From positions 186,001-250,000 of the forward strand of contig NZ_QJRC01000098.1 of the NCBI RefSeq assembly GCF_013393325.1: 64,000 nucleotides of DNA, read 5' to 3'. The position numbers and the translations under genes are program-made. Position 1 is the stretch's first letter. Each line of letters begins with the position of its first letter. Source of the DNA: Pseudomonas hunanensis (GTDB lineage: Bacteria > Pseudomonadota > Gammaproteobacteria > Pseudomonadales > Pseudomonadaceae). Below the pieces are notes generated by a model. It made no database searches and was not told the DNA's origin. It saw only the letters and a program-made list of their open reading frames with translations. Shown one piece after another: positions 8,417-17,315 of this stretch.

Positions 8417-8500
8417 TCAGCTTGGCGGAATGGTGCCAAGAATACCAATCAGAATGGTCAGTAGCAGAAAACCACCCAGGAACAGCGCCAGCTTGCCCAT
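8417..8500 (-). CDS. 27-residue single-span membrane peptide
   Basis: The reading frame begins MGKLALFLGG and ends LGTIPPS. It has one Lys after the start, about 18 hydrophobic residues and a short polar end, the composition of one membrane helix. AGAGG lies six bases before the ATG, a good ribosome site. It is too short for normal gene callers. It is followed by a hairpin (8368-8393) and a terminator at 8241-8268, so it may be the first part of a ~260-base transcript with a long structured 3' end. Function unknown. Confidence 0.6.
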   Translation of the reverse strand: MGKLALFLGGFLLLTILIGILGTIPPS

Positions 8501-8591
8501 TGGAACCTCTACAGTTGTGATGCGGGGATGGGCATATTGTCGGGCCTGGGCTGATACGGTTACAGATTCAGGTTTGTGGAAAAAAAGCAGA

Positions 8592-8948
8592 TCAGATGGA
8601 AACCCTCTGAAGCTTTTCTGCAGGCAGCCAGCCCAACTCGCCATTACCCTGGCGTCGGCACCAGACCCAGCCATTGAGCGGACGCACCATCTGCACCCGC
8701 TGCCCTGGGTCGACATCCAGCTCGTGCGCTGAATAATGGTCCAGCGCCCTACCCTGGCACACGCTGAGCCGCTCGATCAGCTGCGCCGGCACCCAGCCTG
8801 GCGCTTGGCCTGCGCAGGTGCACAGGTACCAGTCCTGCCAGCCTGGCTCGCCTTCGTAGCGCGGGCCGATGTCCAGCAAGGTGCCCTTGGCAAAGCGAAT
8901 AGGCTGGGGGTACTCGCTGCGGTGGGGTTCGATGACTACGTAATGCAT
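8592..8948 (-). CDS. SH3-like domain protein, 118 residues
   Basis: Two stretches resemble variant SH3 folds: residues ~20-60 (ALYDY-like strands with GWQDWYLCTC and GWVPAQLI) and residues ~75-115 (VRPLNGWVWCRR, GELGWLPAEKL). There is no signal peptide, so a cytoplasmic adaptor is more likely than a cell-wall protein. The gene is the last of three small minus-strand genes and is divergent from a hydrolase gene. Function is not known. Confidence 0.7.
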   Translation of the reverse strand: MHYVVIEPHRSEYPQPIRFAKGTLLDIGPRYEGEPGWQDWYLCTCAGQAPGWVPAQLIERLSVCQGRALDHYSAHELDVDPGQRVQMVRPLNGWVWCRRQGNGELGWLPAEKLQRVSI

Positions 8949-9014
8949 GGGCCTCTCCTTGGCCGGAAAACCATCGATCGTAGCAGAGGCGGAACATCCC
9001 GCCGCTGCACGGTA

Positions 9015-9055
9015 CTTGTATCGTTATGTGTACAAATTGAGACCTGATACACAAG
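9015..9055. promoter_or_regulatory. Candidate operator upstream of the hydrolase gene
   Basis: CTTGTATC (9015-9022) and GATACACAAG (9046-9055) form an imperfect inverted repeat about 100 bases before the hydrolase start, around TGTGTACAAA. The spacing suits a dimeric regulator, but no neighbouring regulator gene is obvious. Confidence 0.3.
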
Positions 9056-9153
9056 AACGTTTCCTGCAGGCTACTCGGACATATCGGCGATACAGGCGTC
9101 ATCTTTACTGGCCCCATCACCTCGCACCGCTGGCTTTGCCAAGGAGACGCCCG

Positions 9154-10194
9154 ATGCCCGCCCATCACTCGACCACCACCCCGCCACGCCGTTCCCGCCA
9201 TACCCTGCTTGCCTGCGCCCTGTTGCCGCTTGGGCTGATGGCCGTGAACCTCGCCACCGCTGCACCCGCGCAGCCCGAGGCAGCAGTGGTGGCAGACAAC
9301 TTCGGCCCGCTGAAACACATAAACGCTGGCGTGCTCGACGTGTCCTACGTGGAGCAAGGTCCAGCCGATGGCCCGGTAGTGATCCTGCTGCATGGCTGGC
9401 CCTATGACATTCACAGCTTTGAGCAAGTTGCACCTGACCTGGCGGCAAAAGGGTACCGAGTGTTGGTGCCCTACGTGCGCGGCTACGGCCAGACCCGCTT
9501 CCTGTCTGCGCAAACGCCACGCAATGCCCAGCCCACGGCGCTGGCCAGCGATGTCATTGCGTTCATGGATGCGCTGCATGTCCGGCGCGCTGTACTCGCC
9601 GGCTTCGACTGGGGTGCACGCACCGCCGATATCGTCGCGGCGCTGTGGCCCGAGCGGGTCAAAGCACTGGTGTCAGTCAGTGGCTACCTGATCAGCAGCC
9701 AGGAGGCCGCCAAAGCCCCGCTGCCACCCAGCGCCGAGCTGCAGTGGTGGTACCAGTACTACTTCGCGACCCCACGCGGCCAGGCTGGCTATGAACAGAA
9801 TCGGCATGCGTTCGCCAAACTGATCTGGCAAACCGCCTCGCCCAGCTGGGCCTTCGACGATGCCACCTTCGAGCGCAGCGCCAAGGCCCTGGACAACCCC
9901 GACCACGTGGCGATTACCGTGCACAACTATCGTTGGCGGCTGGGGCTGGCCCAGGGCGAAACACGCTATGACCCCCTGGAAGCCAAGCTGGCCAGCTTCC
10001 CCAGCATCACGGTACCGACCATTACCTTGGAAGGCGACGCCAACGGCGCCCCGCACCCACCGGCCGAAGCGTATGCGCAGCGCTTTACCGGCAAGTACGA
10101 ATATCGGCTGATCAGCGGTGGCATCGGCCACAACCTGCCGCAGGAAGCACCACAGGCGTTTGCCAAGGCGGTGGTCGATGCGGACCACATGTAG
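9154..10194 (+). CDS. Exported alpha/beta hydrolase, epoxide-hydrolase-like
   Basis: The start at 9154 has AAGGAG eight bases upstream, giving 346 residues. The N-terminus has two Arg followed by a hydrophobic stretch ending ATAAPA near residue 37, a Tat- or Sec-type signal. The mature part has HGWPYD (oxyanion-hole region), the nucleophile elbow GFDWGAR with Asp instead of Ser, and a late His in GGIGHNLP. An Asp nucleophile points to epoxide hydrolases or haloalkane dehalogenases. HGWP and DWG favour the epoxide-hydrolase branch. The natural substrate is unknown; the gene is monocistronic. Confidence 0.82.
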   Translation: MPAHHSTTTPPRRSRHTLLACALLPLGLMAVNLATAAPAQPEAAVVADNFGPLKHINAGVLDVSYVEQGPADGPVVILLHGWPYDIHSFEQVAPDLAAKGYRVLVPYVRGYGQTRFLSAQTPRNAQPTALASDVIAFMDALHVRRAVLAGFDWGARTADIVAALWPERVKALVSVSGYLISSQEAAKAPLPPSAELQWWYQYYFATPRGQAGYEQNRHAFAKLIWQTASPSWAFDDATFERSAKALDNPDHVAITVHNYRWRLGLAQGETRYDPLEAKLASFPSITVPTITLEGDANGAPHPPAEAYAQRFTGKYEYRLISGGIGHNLPQEAPQAFAKAVVDADHM

Positions 10195-10366
10195 CCTGCG
10201 GACGGCAATTGCTACGTAAGGTTTCAAAGGCACGACAGACTCTGGGCTTGGCCAGGTTGAACGATCTATCCGTCGAAAGGCGATTGAGCCCAGCAAACAC
10301 TGCACGTTGAGCGTGATTATGAAGACATGAGTTGAAACGCAGGCTGTAGGATCTTTTACCTGGCAG

Positions 10367-10455
10367 TGTAGGAAGTAATGTAGCAGCGGAATTTGCCTGT
10401 ATGAAACATCAGTTTCTTCAGCAAATTCGAGCTGCTACGGTCCATTTTTCCTACA
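10367..10455. repeat. 89-bp imperfect inverted repeat
   Basis: Paired arms are TGTAGGAA (10367-10374) with TTCCTACA (10448-10455), GTAGCAGC (10380-10387) with GCTGCTAC (10431-10438), and GAATTTGC (10389-10396) with GCAAATTC (10421-10428). Small unpaired internal loops separate them. The 24-base centre is AT-rich. TGTAGGA ends resemble the outer edge of P. putida REP sequences, but the inner arms do not. It may be a small mobile repeat or a structured RNA. Confidence 0.6.
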
Positions 10456-10486
10456 ACAGCACGGACGCCTACAGCATGAGAAAAGC

Positions 10487-10672
10487 ATGGACCCGTTCAA
10501 CGCCTCGGCCCTGAAGCTACAGAAAAACTTGCTTAACCTGCGTGGTGAGCGCGATCGCCTGAGAAGTGAGGGCAAGGACAAGGAAGCAGACCTGCTCGCT
10601 GGGCCGATCGAGCGGCTGGAGGCTGCGGTTGCACAGTTACCGGCTTCATTGAAGCCCGTAACCTTGCAGTGA
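10487..10672 (+). CDS. 61-residue coiled-coil-like hypothetical protein
   Basis: The frame starts ATG after GAGAAAAG and encodes an amphipathic, charged protein (RGERDRLRSEGKDKEADLL) likely to form one long helix or coiled coil. It has no signal peptide or recognised domain. It begins 31 bases after the 89-bp inverted repeat, so the repeat may lie in its leader. The frame could be chance, but the composition looks like a protein. Confidence 0.45.
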   Translation: MDPFNASALKLQKNLLNLRGERDRLRSEGKDKEADLLAGPIERLEAAVAQLPASLKPVTLQ

Positions 10673-10706
10673 TCGTCACCGCTCCTGCAAAGCAGGCCGC
10701 AGACGC

Positions 10707-10741
10707 GCAGCGCGGCCTTGTGTCGCGAAAGGCCGCGCTGC
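10707..10741. repeat. REP-type hairpin between convergent genes
   Basis: GCAGCGCGGCCTT and AAGGCCGCGCTGC form a 13-base stem around GTGTCGCGA. The loop is the same as in the hairpin at 19009-19045, in the other orientation. It can end both the small gene and nicP. Confidence 0.75.
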
Positions 10742-10755
10742 ACTGGCAATCGACT

Positions 10756-12048
10756 TCAGAACAGCTTGACCGTGTAACTGAGGATCAAGCGGTTCTCATC
10801 GATATCGGTGCGGTAATTGGAGCGCGCCATCACATTGCGCACGCGTATCCCCAGCCCAGCCAGCGGCCCGCTTTGCACCACATAGGCCAGGTCCAGATCG
10901 CGCTCGCGGTCACGCCCCTCGAAGCCCAGCCCGGTGTCCACGTCCCGCCCCTTCACATAGCGCAGGGTCGACGTCAGGCCCGGCATGCCTAAAGCGACAA
11001 AATTGTAGTCATGCCTCACCTGCCACGAGCGTTCACCCGGCGCCGAGAACTCATAGGTCGGCAGCGTATTGCCCATCGGGTTGGTGTTGGCACCCACCTG
11101 GATGAAACCATCATCGCCGCCGATCTGCTGGTAACCCAGGTAAAAGGTATGCCCACCGGTCTTGGCCGAGAACAGGCTGAACAACGCATGGTTGTCATAA
11201 TCGCCGGCAATCTTGCGCCCGTCCTCGCGGGCATCGAAATAGCCGGCATTGACCCCAAGCGTCCAGTCCCCCAGCGGCTCGGCGTGCTTGAAGCTGTAGA
11301 AGCGCTGCTGGTAGATATCCTCCAACTGCGCCTGCCACACCCCCACGCTGGTGCGGTTGTCGTTGAAGGCATAGTCGGCGCCCACGTAGTTGAAGCGGTC
11401 GCTGGTAAAGCGCGCCAGCCGCGCCGGGTTGATCGGGTCGTTGACCAGTGCGTACATCTTCTGGCTGTTGGACGAGTCGCGCAGGCTGGTGGAGCGGAAC
11501 TGGCCAGCATTCAGGGTCAACCCCGCTATCTCGCGCGATTCCAGCATCGCGCCCTGATAGGTCGGCGGCAGCAGGCGCAAGTCGCTGAACAACAGCACAG
11601 GCAGGTTGGGCATCAACTCGCCCACCTTCAGCTCGGTTTGCGACACCTTGAACTTGATCGCCGCCCCCAAACGGCTGTATTCGTCCGCCGACTTGCCGCT
11701 GTCCAGGCTGGGCAGCAAACCGGACTTGGCATGCGCCGGGCTGCTGTCGAGCTTGAAGCCAAGCAGGCCAGTAACATCCACACCGACGCCAACGGTGCCC
11801 TGGGTGTAACCGGAGCTGGCATTGAGGATAAAGCCCTGTGCCCATTCCTGAGTACGCGACTGGGTGCTCGCGCCCTTGATATCGGCATAATCGCGGCTGA
11901 AAAAGTAATTGCGCGCTTGCAGTGTGGCGCGGGCACCTTCGATGAAACCGGCCTCTTCTGCCGAAGCCTCGGCACACAACGCTGCGGCAATACAACCGCC
12001 GGCAAGACGCGCAGACGAAGAAAAACGCGGTGCAGTGAAACCTTGCAT
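10756..12048 (-). CDS. nicP: OprD-family porin of nicotinate uptake, NicP
   Basis: The start MQGFTAPRF at 12048 has AGGAG six bases upstream; length 430 residues. A signal peptide ends near ASAEE. The mature protein shows OprD hallmarks: the early FIEGARATLQARNYFFSRD stretch, the substrate-loop phrase around KVGELMPNLPVLLFSD, and a C-terminal strand ending VKLF with terminal Phe. It forms an outer-membrane channel for small aromatic acids. It lies 139 bases after nicT, last in the nicCDEFTP gene order, which supports nicotinate or 6-hydroxynicotinate as substrate. Confidence 0.9.
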   Translation of the reverse strand: MQGFTAPRFSSSARLAGGCIAAALCAEASAEEAGFIEGARATLQARNYFFSRDYADIKGASTQSRTQEWAQGFILNASSGYTQGTVGVGVDVTGLLGFKLDSSPAHAKSGLLPSLDSGKSADEYSRLGAAIKFKVSQTELKVGELMPNLPVLLFSDLRLLPPTYQGAMLESREIAGLTLNAGQFRSTSLRDSSNSQKMYALVNDPINPARLARFTSDRFNYVGADYAFNDNRTSVGVWQAQLEDIYQQRFYSFKHAEPLGDWTLGVNAGYFDAREDGRKIAGDYDNHALFSLFSAKTGGHTFYLGYQQIGGDDGFIQVGANTNPMGNTLPTYEFSAPGERSWQVRHDYNFVALGMPGLTSTLRYVKGRDVDTGLGFEGRDRERDLDLAYVVQSGPLAGLGIRVRNVMARSNYRTDIDENRLILSYTVKLF

Positions 12049-12187
12049 GGGGCTACTCCTGGATTCGGGCAACAGCAACCCGGCGCGGTGGCCTGATAAG
12101 GCCACCGACGTGCGGGTTGCATCGAGAGAGGGCGGGCAGGCGGGCACCCGGCCCGCCTGCCCTGCCGTTGCGTGAAGCGCTGGGCCG

Positions 12188-13501
12188 CTAGCGGTTGACC
12201 AGCTTCGCCGGCAAGGCGATGACCAGGAAGCAGCTGAGGATCAGGCAGCCGGCAAACACCCACAGGGCAGCGTGCGAGGTACCGGTGAGGTCGGTGACCA
12301 CGCCCATCAGTGAGTTGCTCACCAGGCCGGCGATGTTGGCCACCGAGCAGGCCAGGGCAAAGCCAGTGGCGGCAGCAGTGCCTTTGAGGAAGGTCGCCGG
12401 CAGGCTGAAGAACACCGGCACCGCGCCAATGATCGCTGCCGAGGCAATGGCGAACAACACCACGGTCATCACCAGGTTGTGGCTGAACATGGTGCTGCTG
12501 GCCATGGCGATTGCACCGATGATGAACGGCACGATGATGTGCCAGCGGCGTTCGCGATGGCGGTCGGAGCTGGCCCCGATCATCAGCATGCCGGCCAGTG
12601 CAGCCAGGCTCGGAATGGCTGTGAGCAGGCCGATATGGAAAGTGTCGCTGACGCCCGCATCACGGATGAAGGTCGGCATCCAGAAGCCCATGGCATAGGC
12701 ACTGAGCAGGATCGAAAAGTCGATACCCCCGAGCATCCACACCTTCAGGTTGAAGAAGCCATCGCGGAAGCTGTGCTTGCTGTCCTTGCCCTCGGCATCA
12801 TCAGCCGCCAGGTCCGCCGCCAATTGTGCCTTGTCGTCAACCGACAGCCACTTGGCCTGCTGGAAATGGTTAGGCAATGCCCAGAACGTGAGGATGCCAA
12901 GCAAAACGCTGGGGATCGCCTCCAGCAGGAACAGCCACTGCCAGCCGTGCAAACCGTGAACCTGGTCGAAATGCCCCATGATCCAGCCAGAAATCGGCCC
13001 GCCGATCACGCTCGACAAGGGCAGCCCGATCATGAACAGGGCAATGATGCGCCCGCGCCGGTAGGTGGGGTACCACATGGTCAGGTAGAACAGCACGCCG
13101 GGCAGGAAGCCGGCCTCGGCCGCACCCAGCAGGAAACGCAGGATATAGAACTGGGTGGTGCTGGTGACGAACATGGTGCAGGCCGACAGCAGGCCCCAGG
13201 TGATCATGATGCGGGCGATCCACAGCTTGGCGCCAACGCGCTGCAGGATCAGGTTGCTCGGCACCTCGAAGATGATGTAGCCGACGAAGAACAGCCCGGC
13301 ACCCAGGCCATAGGCCGCTGTGCTGAACTGCAAGTCTTCGAGCATCTGCAGCTTGGCGAAGCCGACGTTGATGCGGTCCAGATAAGCTGCGAGGTAGCAG
13401 AAGCACAGGAAGGGGATGAGCCTCCAGGTGATCTTGCTATACAGCGCTTTCGTGCCATGGTCGATGTCACTGTGGACCGTGGTTGCATTCGCAATTGGCA
13501 T
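12188..13501 (-). CDS. nicT: MFS transporter of nicotinate, NicT
   Basis: The start MPIANATT at 13501 has AGGAG upstream; 437 residues with 12 membrane helices. The LDRINVGFAKLQM phrase and the GRI loop after helix 2 place it in the anion:cation symporter (ACS) group, which carries phthalate, tartrate and similar acids. It follows nicF by about 208 bases with no clear terminator, so it is probably in the nicC-led operon. It is likely to import nicotinate or 6-hydroxynicotinate across the inner membrane, the reaction described for NicT of P. putida. Confidence 0.9.
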   Translation of the reverse strand: MPIANATTVHSDIDHGTKALYSKITWRLIPFLCFCYLAAYLDRINVGFAKLQMLEDLQFSTAAYGLGAGLFFVGYIIFEVPSNLILQRVGAKLWIARIMITWGLLSACTMFVTSTTQFYILRFLLGAAEAGFLPGVLFYLTMWYPTYRRGRIIALFMIGLPLSSVIGGPISGWIMGHFDQVHGLHGWQWLFLLEAIPSVLLGILTFWALPNHFQQAKWLSVDDKAQLAADLAADDAEGKDSKHSFRDGFFNLKVWMLGGIDFSILLSAYAMGFWMPTFIRDAGVSDTFHIGLLTAIPSLAALAGMLMIGASSDRHRERRWHIIVPFIIGAIAMASSTMFSHNLVMTVVLFAIASAAIIGAVPVFFSLPATFLKGTAAATGFALACSVANIAGLVSNSLMGVVTDLTGTSHAALWVFAGCLILSCFLVIALPAKLVNR

Positions 13502-13709
13502 TTCCTGTCTCCTGGCGGGCGACTTTGTGGTTGTTTTAAGGCCAGCAGTTTTCGACGCGCCGGGCACCCCGCGCACTATACGCGGCGTGCCTGGGCAACG
13601 CCTGAATACCCCGAGTGCTCCTGCGGGGCGACCGCCCGGACAGCAGGCGGTCATGGACGGGCTTCCCGCACCGTTCCTTGATTGTTATTGGCTCAGGGCT
13701 GCCCGGCGT

Positions 13710-14351
13710 TCAGCCGGCCAGTTGCCTGAGTTGCTGCATGGCATCCTGCCGGGTGACGACATCGCCGTACTTGCTGTCGATGTCGAACAGGTTGGCTTCG
13801 TGCGGGTCGTTGTGGCGGTCGCCGACACACTCGCGCACCACGATGGTTCGAAACCCGTGCTGCATGGCATCCACCGCACTGGCGCGGATACAGCCACTGG
13901 TCGAGCAGCCCGCCAGCACCACGGTATCCACCCCTTGCGCATGCAGCAGCGGGGCCAGGCTGGTGGCAAAGAAGGCACTGGCGTACTGCTTGCTCAGCAC
14001 CACCTCCCCTGCCTGTGGCGCGACGGCCTGGCAGAAGGCGGCCAACGGGTTGCCTTCGACCATGTCCTTCATCACCGGTGCCTTGCGCACCCACACGCCG
14101 CCGTCAGCGAAATGCGGCGGCTGGTAGCGAATGTTGGTGTGCACCACCAAAGTGCCGCAGTCGCGGGCCAGCGCCAGCAGGCCGGCGGCCTGCTCGACCG
14201 CCGCAACCACGCCCGGCGCGTACAGCGGTGCGCCAGGGGTGGTATAGCCCTGCATGAAGTCGATCATCAACAGGGCCGGCTTGCGGCCAAAACCAATGCG
14301 TTGGCCCCACACCCCTTGGTAGTTGTCACGGGCGCTTTGTGCGTCGCTCAT
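13710..14351 (-). CDS. nicF: Maleamate amidohydrolase NicF
   Basis: The protein has 213 residues of the isochorismatase-like cysteine hydrolase family. The triad is visible: Asp31 in LLMIDF, Lys121 in LSKQYAS and Cys149 in AGCSTSGC. It hydrolyses maleamate to maleate and ammonia, releasing the ring nitrogen of nicotinate. It sits 14 bases downstream of nicE, same strand, consistent with co-transcription. Confidence 0.93.
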   Translation of the reverse strand: MSDAQSARDNYQGVWGQRIGFGRKPALLMIDFMQGYTTPGAPLYAPGVVAAVEQAAGLLALARDCGTLVVHTNIRYQPPHFADGGVWVRKAPVMKDMVEGNPLAAFCQAVAPQAGEVVLSKQYASAFFATSLAPLLHAQGVDTVVLAGCSTSGCIRASAVDAMQHGFRTIVVRECVGDRHNDPHEANLFDIDSKYGDVVTRQDAMQQLRQLAG

Positions 14352-14365
14352 GTCCGTCTCCGATT

Positions 14366-15118
14366 TCAGTAGGCACCCGACAGCAGGGCACCGGCACCCG
14401 GCACGACCGGTTCCAGGTCGAGCGCCTTGAGCATGGCGTAAGTGGTGGCGATGGCGGCAGTGACCACCGGCTTGCCGGTTTGCGCCTCGACCTTGGCCAC
14501 CGCCGGCAGCGATTGCATCTGCACGCAGGCCGACAACACCACCACATCGACGCCCTCAAGGTCCATGCCGGCGACGATGCCCGGCAGGTTGGCCGGGTCG
14601 TGGCGGGCCACGGCGAGGTTGTCGGGGATTTCCAGCGCGCGCCAGTCCTGCACCTCGAAGCCTTCCTCGCGGATGTAGTTCACCACCAGCTCGGTCAGCG
14701 GCTTCATGTACGGTGCGACGATGGCGATGCGCTTGGCCTTCATCACATGCAAGGCTTCGACCAACGCCCCGGCACTGGTGATGACCGGTGCCAGTGCGTC
14801 GTTATCGGCAGTGGCCTGCTGCAGGCGCTTTTCCGATTGGCGGTGATAGCCCAGGCCCATGGCCATGATCGCCACCAGGCAGGCGTAGCCCAGCACATCG
14901 ACCTTGGCGTCGGACAGCTCGACGGCGCAGCGGTCGGACTCGGCGTCCATGGCGGCCAGCTCCTCCTTCTTCACCTGCTTCATGCGCATGCGGCTGGAAT
15001 GGAAGGTGAAGCGTTCGGGGCGGATCGCCTGGCGCGCGTGGAGCATCGCCGGGATTTCGGTTTCCATGGTGGTGTTCGAGCTCGGCACGATCTGGCCGAT
15101 GCGGTATAGCTTGGTCAT
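14366..15118 (-). CDS. nicE: Maleate cis-trans isomerase NicE
   Basis: The start MTKLYRIGQI gives 250 residues, usual for Asp/Glu-racemase-like maleate isomerases. The two catalytic Cys are Cys80 (GYACLVAIM) and Cys198 (LSACVQMQSLP), and the N-terminal VPSSNTTME binding loop is present. It converts maleate to fumarate, which enters the citric-acid cycle. It lies 13 bases after nicD and 14 before nicF. Confidence 0.93.
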   Translation of the reverse strand: MTKLYRIGQIVPSSNTTMETEIPAMLHARQAIRPERFTFHSSRMRMKQVKKEELAAMDAESDRCAVELSDAKVDVLGYACLVAIMAMGLGYHRQSEKRLQQATADNDALAPVITSAGALVEALHVMKAKRIAIVAPYMKPLTELVVNYIREEGFEVQDWRALEIPDNLAVARHDPANLPGIVAGMDLEGVDVVVLSACVQMQSLPAVAKVEAQTGKPVVTAAIATTYAMLKALDLEPVVPGAGALLSGAY

Positions 15119-15131
15119 GTCTCGTGCTCCG

Positions 15132-15938
15132 TCAGACAAGGGGTTGGTCGAGGAAATCGCCAAAGGCGGCAAAAAAACCTTCAAGGTCATCCCAAGGGAT
15201 CATGTGGCCAGCGTTGTCTACCGTTACCACCTGGGTATCCGGCTTGAGCTCGCGGATTTCGGCAATGTCGCGTGGCTCGATCACCCCGCCGCGCCCGGCC
15301 ACCATCAGCAGCGCCGGCTGGCGCACGGTGGGCAGGTCCTGGTGGATGTCCACCTCATGGAAATCGTCGAAGGCGCGCACGATCGCCGGCTCGTAGCAGG
15401 TGTGCAGCCATTCGGCACGCAGCGCCAGTTGCTCGTCGCTCCAGGTAGCGCAGAAGGCACGCATGTCATCGCCGCTCATGCCAACCGTGGCCTGGCGGAT
15501 CGAATCGACATACCACGGCAGCTTGCTCGGGTAGGCGCGGCGGCCCGGCCCGGACACCGGTGGGTCGACCAGTACCAGCCGCTGCAGCCCCGGTGCGCCT
15601 CGGGCTGCCGCGCGAATGGCGAAGCGCGCGCCCATCGAGTGCCCGACCAGGTGGTAGCTGTCCAGGCCCAGCGCTGCGGCAAAGGCCGGGATGTCGGCGG
15701 CACAAGCGTCAGTGCCGTAATCCAGTTCCGGGCCGCTTGAAGACAAGCCGCGCCCACGCACATCCAGCACATAGGTGTCGAAGTGCTGCCCAAGGCGCTC
15801 GGCGACGAAGCCCCAGGTGATCGCCGGGCTGGTAATGCCCGGCACCAGGATCAGCGCATGGCCCTTGCCGCCATAGCGCAGGTAATGCTGGCGGATGCCA
15901 TTGGCGCTGACGTTGCCGCCGGCGACGAAGGTGCTCAT
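15132..15938 (-). CDS. nicD: N-formylmaleamate deformylase NicD
   Basis: The protein has 268 residues. Its ATG overlaps the nicC stop codon (ATGA), which fixes the start. It is an alpha/beta hydrolase with Ser101 in GHSMGA, Asp125 in LVDPP and a His in NAGHMIPW near residue 245, matching the triad reported for NicD. It cleaves N-formylmaleamate, the NicX product, to maleamate and formate. A longer reading frame continues upstream through nicC but is a shadow. Confidence 0.94.
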   Translation of the reverse strand: MSTFVAGGNVSANGIRQHYLRYGGKGHALILVPGITSPAITWGFVAERLGQHFDTYVLDVRGRGLSSSGPELDYGTDACAADIPAFAAALGLDSYHLVGHSMGARFAIRAAARGAPGLQRLVLVDPPVSGPGRRAYPSKLPWYVDSIRQATVGMSGDDMRAFCATWSDEQLALRAEWLHTCYEPAIVRAFDDFHEVDIHQDLPTVRQPALLMVAGRGGVIEPRDIAEIRELKPDTQVVTVDNAGHMIPWDDLEGFFAAFGDFLDQPLV

Positions 15939-17083
15939 GCCGCCTCCCCGCTTTTCAGCTGCTGCCCGTACAGGTCGTAGCCATAGACCCAAGCCGGGTC
16001 TTCCTGGGTGTAGAGCCAGGTGTTGGCGTTCGAAACCGACTGCACCTGCGATGCCCGTTCCTTGCGGTTGGCCTCGTACAACGCGAACGCGGTGCGGTGG
16101 TCGGACAGCCCCGTCTCCTGCAGGCAGCGGGTCAACATGGCCGCGTCCTCGATGGCCATGCACGCGCCCTGGGCCATGTGCGGCTTCATCGGGTGGCAGG
16201 CGTCGCCCAGCAGCACCAGGCGCCCACGGCTCCATAAAGGCAACGGGTTGCGGTTGCGCAGCGGCCACTTGGTGATCGATTCGGTGGCGTCGATCAGTTT
16301 CTGTACGGTGGGGTGGTAGCCTTCGAAGGCGGCGCGCATTTCTTCCTGGCTGCTGTCGACGAACGCGCCCTGGAAGTCCCAGGCTTCGTGCGGCACACCA
16401 GTGACGAAGTAGTACTCGTCGCGCTTGCCGGTGGTGTAGTAGACCATCATGTGGCGGTCCTCGGACCACCATTTGACGCAAGGCTCGAACACATCGGCAT
16501 GCTGCGCCAGGTTCACCCCGCGGATCAGCGCGCGGTGCGCCACCCAGCCGCTGTAGTTCGGCGCTTCGGCACCCAGCAGCTCTTCACGGATCTTCGAGTG
16601 GATGCCGTCGGCACCGATGACGATGTCGGCCACGGTGTGGGTGCCGTCGGCGAAGTCCAGGCGGACCTGGTCGCCTTCGTCGACGATCTTTTCCAGGCGC
16701 TTGCCAAAGTGCACGGTGCCCGGCTTGATCGCCTCGATCTGCAACGCGTGCAAGTCGCCACGGTGGATGGTGATGTAGGCGGCGCCGTACTCGCGGCGAG
16801 CAAACTCGCCCAACGGGATGCGCGACAGGTAATCGCCGCTGTGGCCATCGCGGCTGAACCAGAAGTCCGGGTGCGAGCCCATCAGTTCCAGTTTCTGCTC
16901 CAGCCCCATGCGGCGGAAGATCTTCATCACGTTAGGGCCGATATGAATGCCCGCCCCCAGGCGGGTGAACTCTGGCGCCTGCTCGAACACCTCGACATCG
17001 AACCCGGCCTGCTGCAGCAACGTGGCGGCGGCTGCCCCACCCAGACCTGCACCGACGATTGCGATTTTCTGCCTACCCCGCAT
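15935..17083 (-). CDS. nicC: 6-Hydroxynicotinate 3-monooxygenase NicC
   Basis: The protein has 382 residues, a class A flavin monooxygenase. The FAD fold GAGLGGAAAA is at residues 11-20, GADGIHSK near 158-165 and GDACHPMKP later. His47, Cys202, His211 and Tyr215, active-site residues reported for NicC, are all present. It hydroxylates and decarboxylates 6-hydroxynicotinate to 2,5-dihydroxypyridine using NADH and O2. GAGGAG precedes its ATG. It is the first gene of the minus-strand nic operon, divergent from nicX. Confidence 0.95.
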   Translation of the reverse strand: MRGRQKIAIVGAGLGGAAAATLLQQAGFDVEVFEQAPEFTRLGAGIHIGPNVMKIFRRMGLEQKLELMGSHPDFWFSRDGHSGDYLSRIPLGEFARREYGAAYITIHRGDLHALQIEAIKPGTVHFGKRLEKIVDEGDQVRLDFADGTHTVADIVIGADGIHSKIREELLGAEAPNYSGWVAHRALIRGVNLAQHADVFEPCVKWWSEDRHMMVYYTTGKRDEYYFVTGVPHEAWDFQGAFVDSSQEEMRAAFEGYHPTVQKLIDATESITKWPLRNRNPLPLWSRGRLVLLGDACHPMKPHMAQGACMAIEDAAMLTRCLQETGLSDHRTAFALYEANRKERASQVQSVSNANTWLYTQEDPAWVYGYDLYGQQLKSGEAA

Positions 17084-17141
17084 GGGTATCTCTCCTCTTG
17101 TTCTGATGTGTGGCCAGCGGTTCGACCGCCTGACGATTTAG

Positions 17142-17153
17142 AGCGTATACGCT
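17142..17153. promoter_or_regulatory. Candidate NicR operator near nicC
   Basis: AGCGTATACGCT is a perfect 12-base palindrome, 59 bases before the nicC start. Symmetry, size and position fit a MarR-family dimer site. Assignment to NicR is inference. Confidence 0.5.
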
Positions 17154-17315
17154 GTAAATGATTTTTGGAAAGAGGTTCTTGAAAATATTTTTCAAACACC
17201 TGACCGAAACGATAAATGGCAGATTGTTACCGCAAACGTTGAGCCAATGTGTGAATAGGTAACGTTTTAGAGAGCACTTGCGCTTGCCGGCGGGATGCGC
17301 TTTCATCTGCAAAAG

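Noticed and set aside
15939..16481. Longer nicD reading frame reaching into nicC
   Set aside because: The nicC frame is complete there and the ATGA overlap fixes the nicD start.
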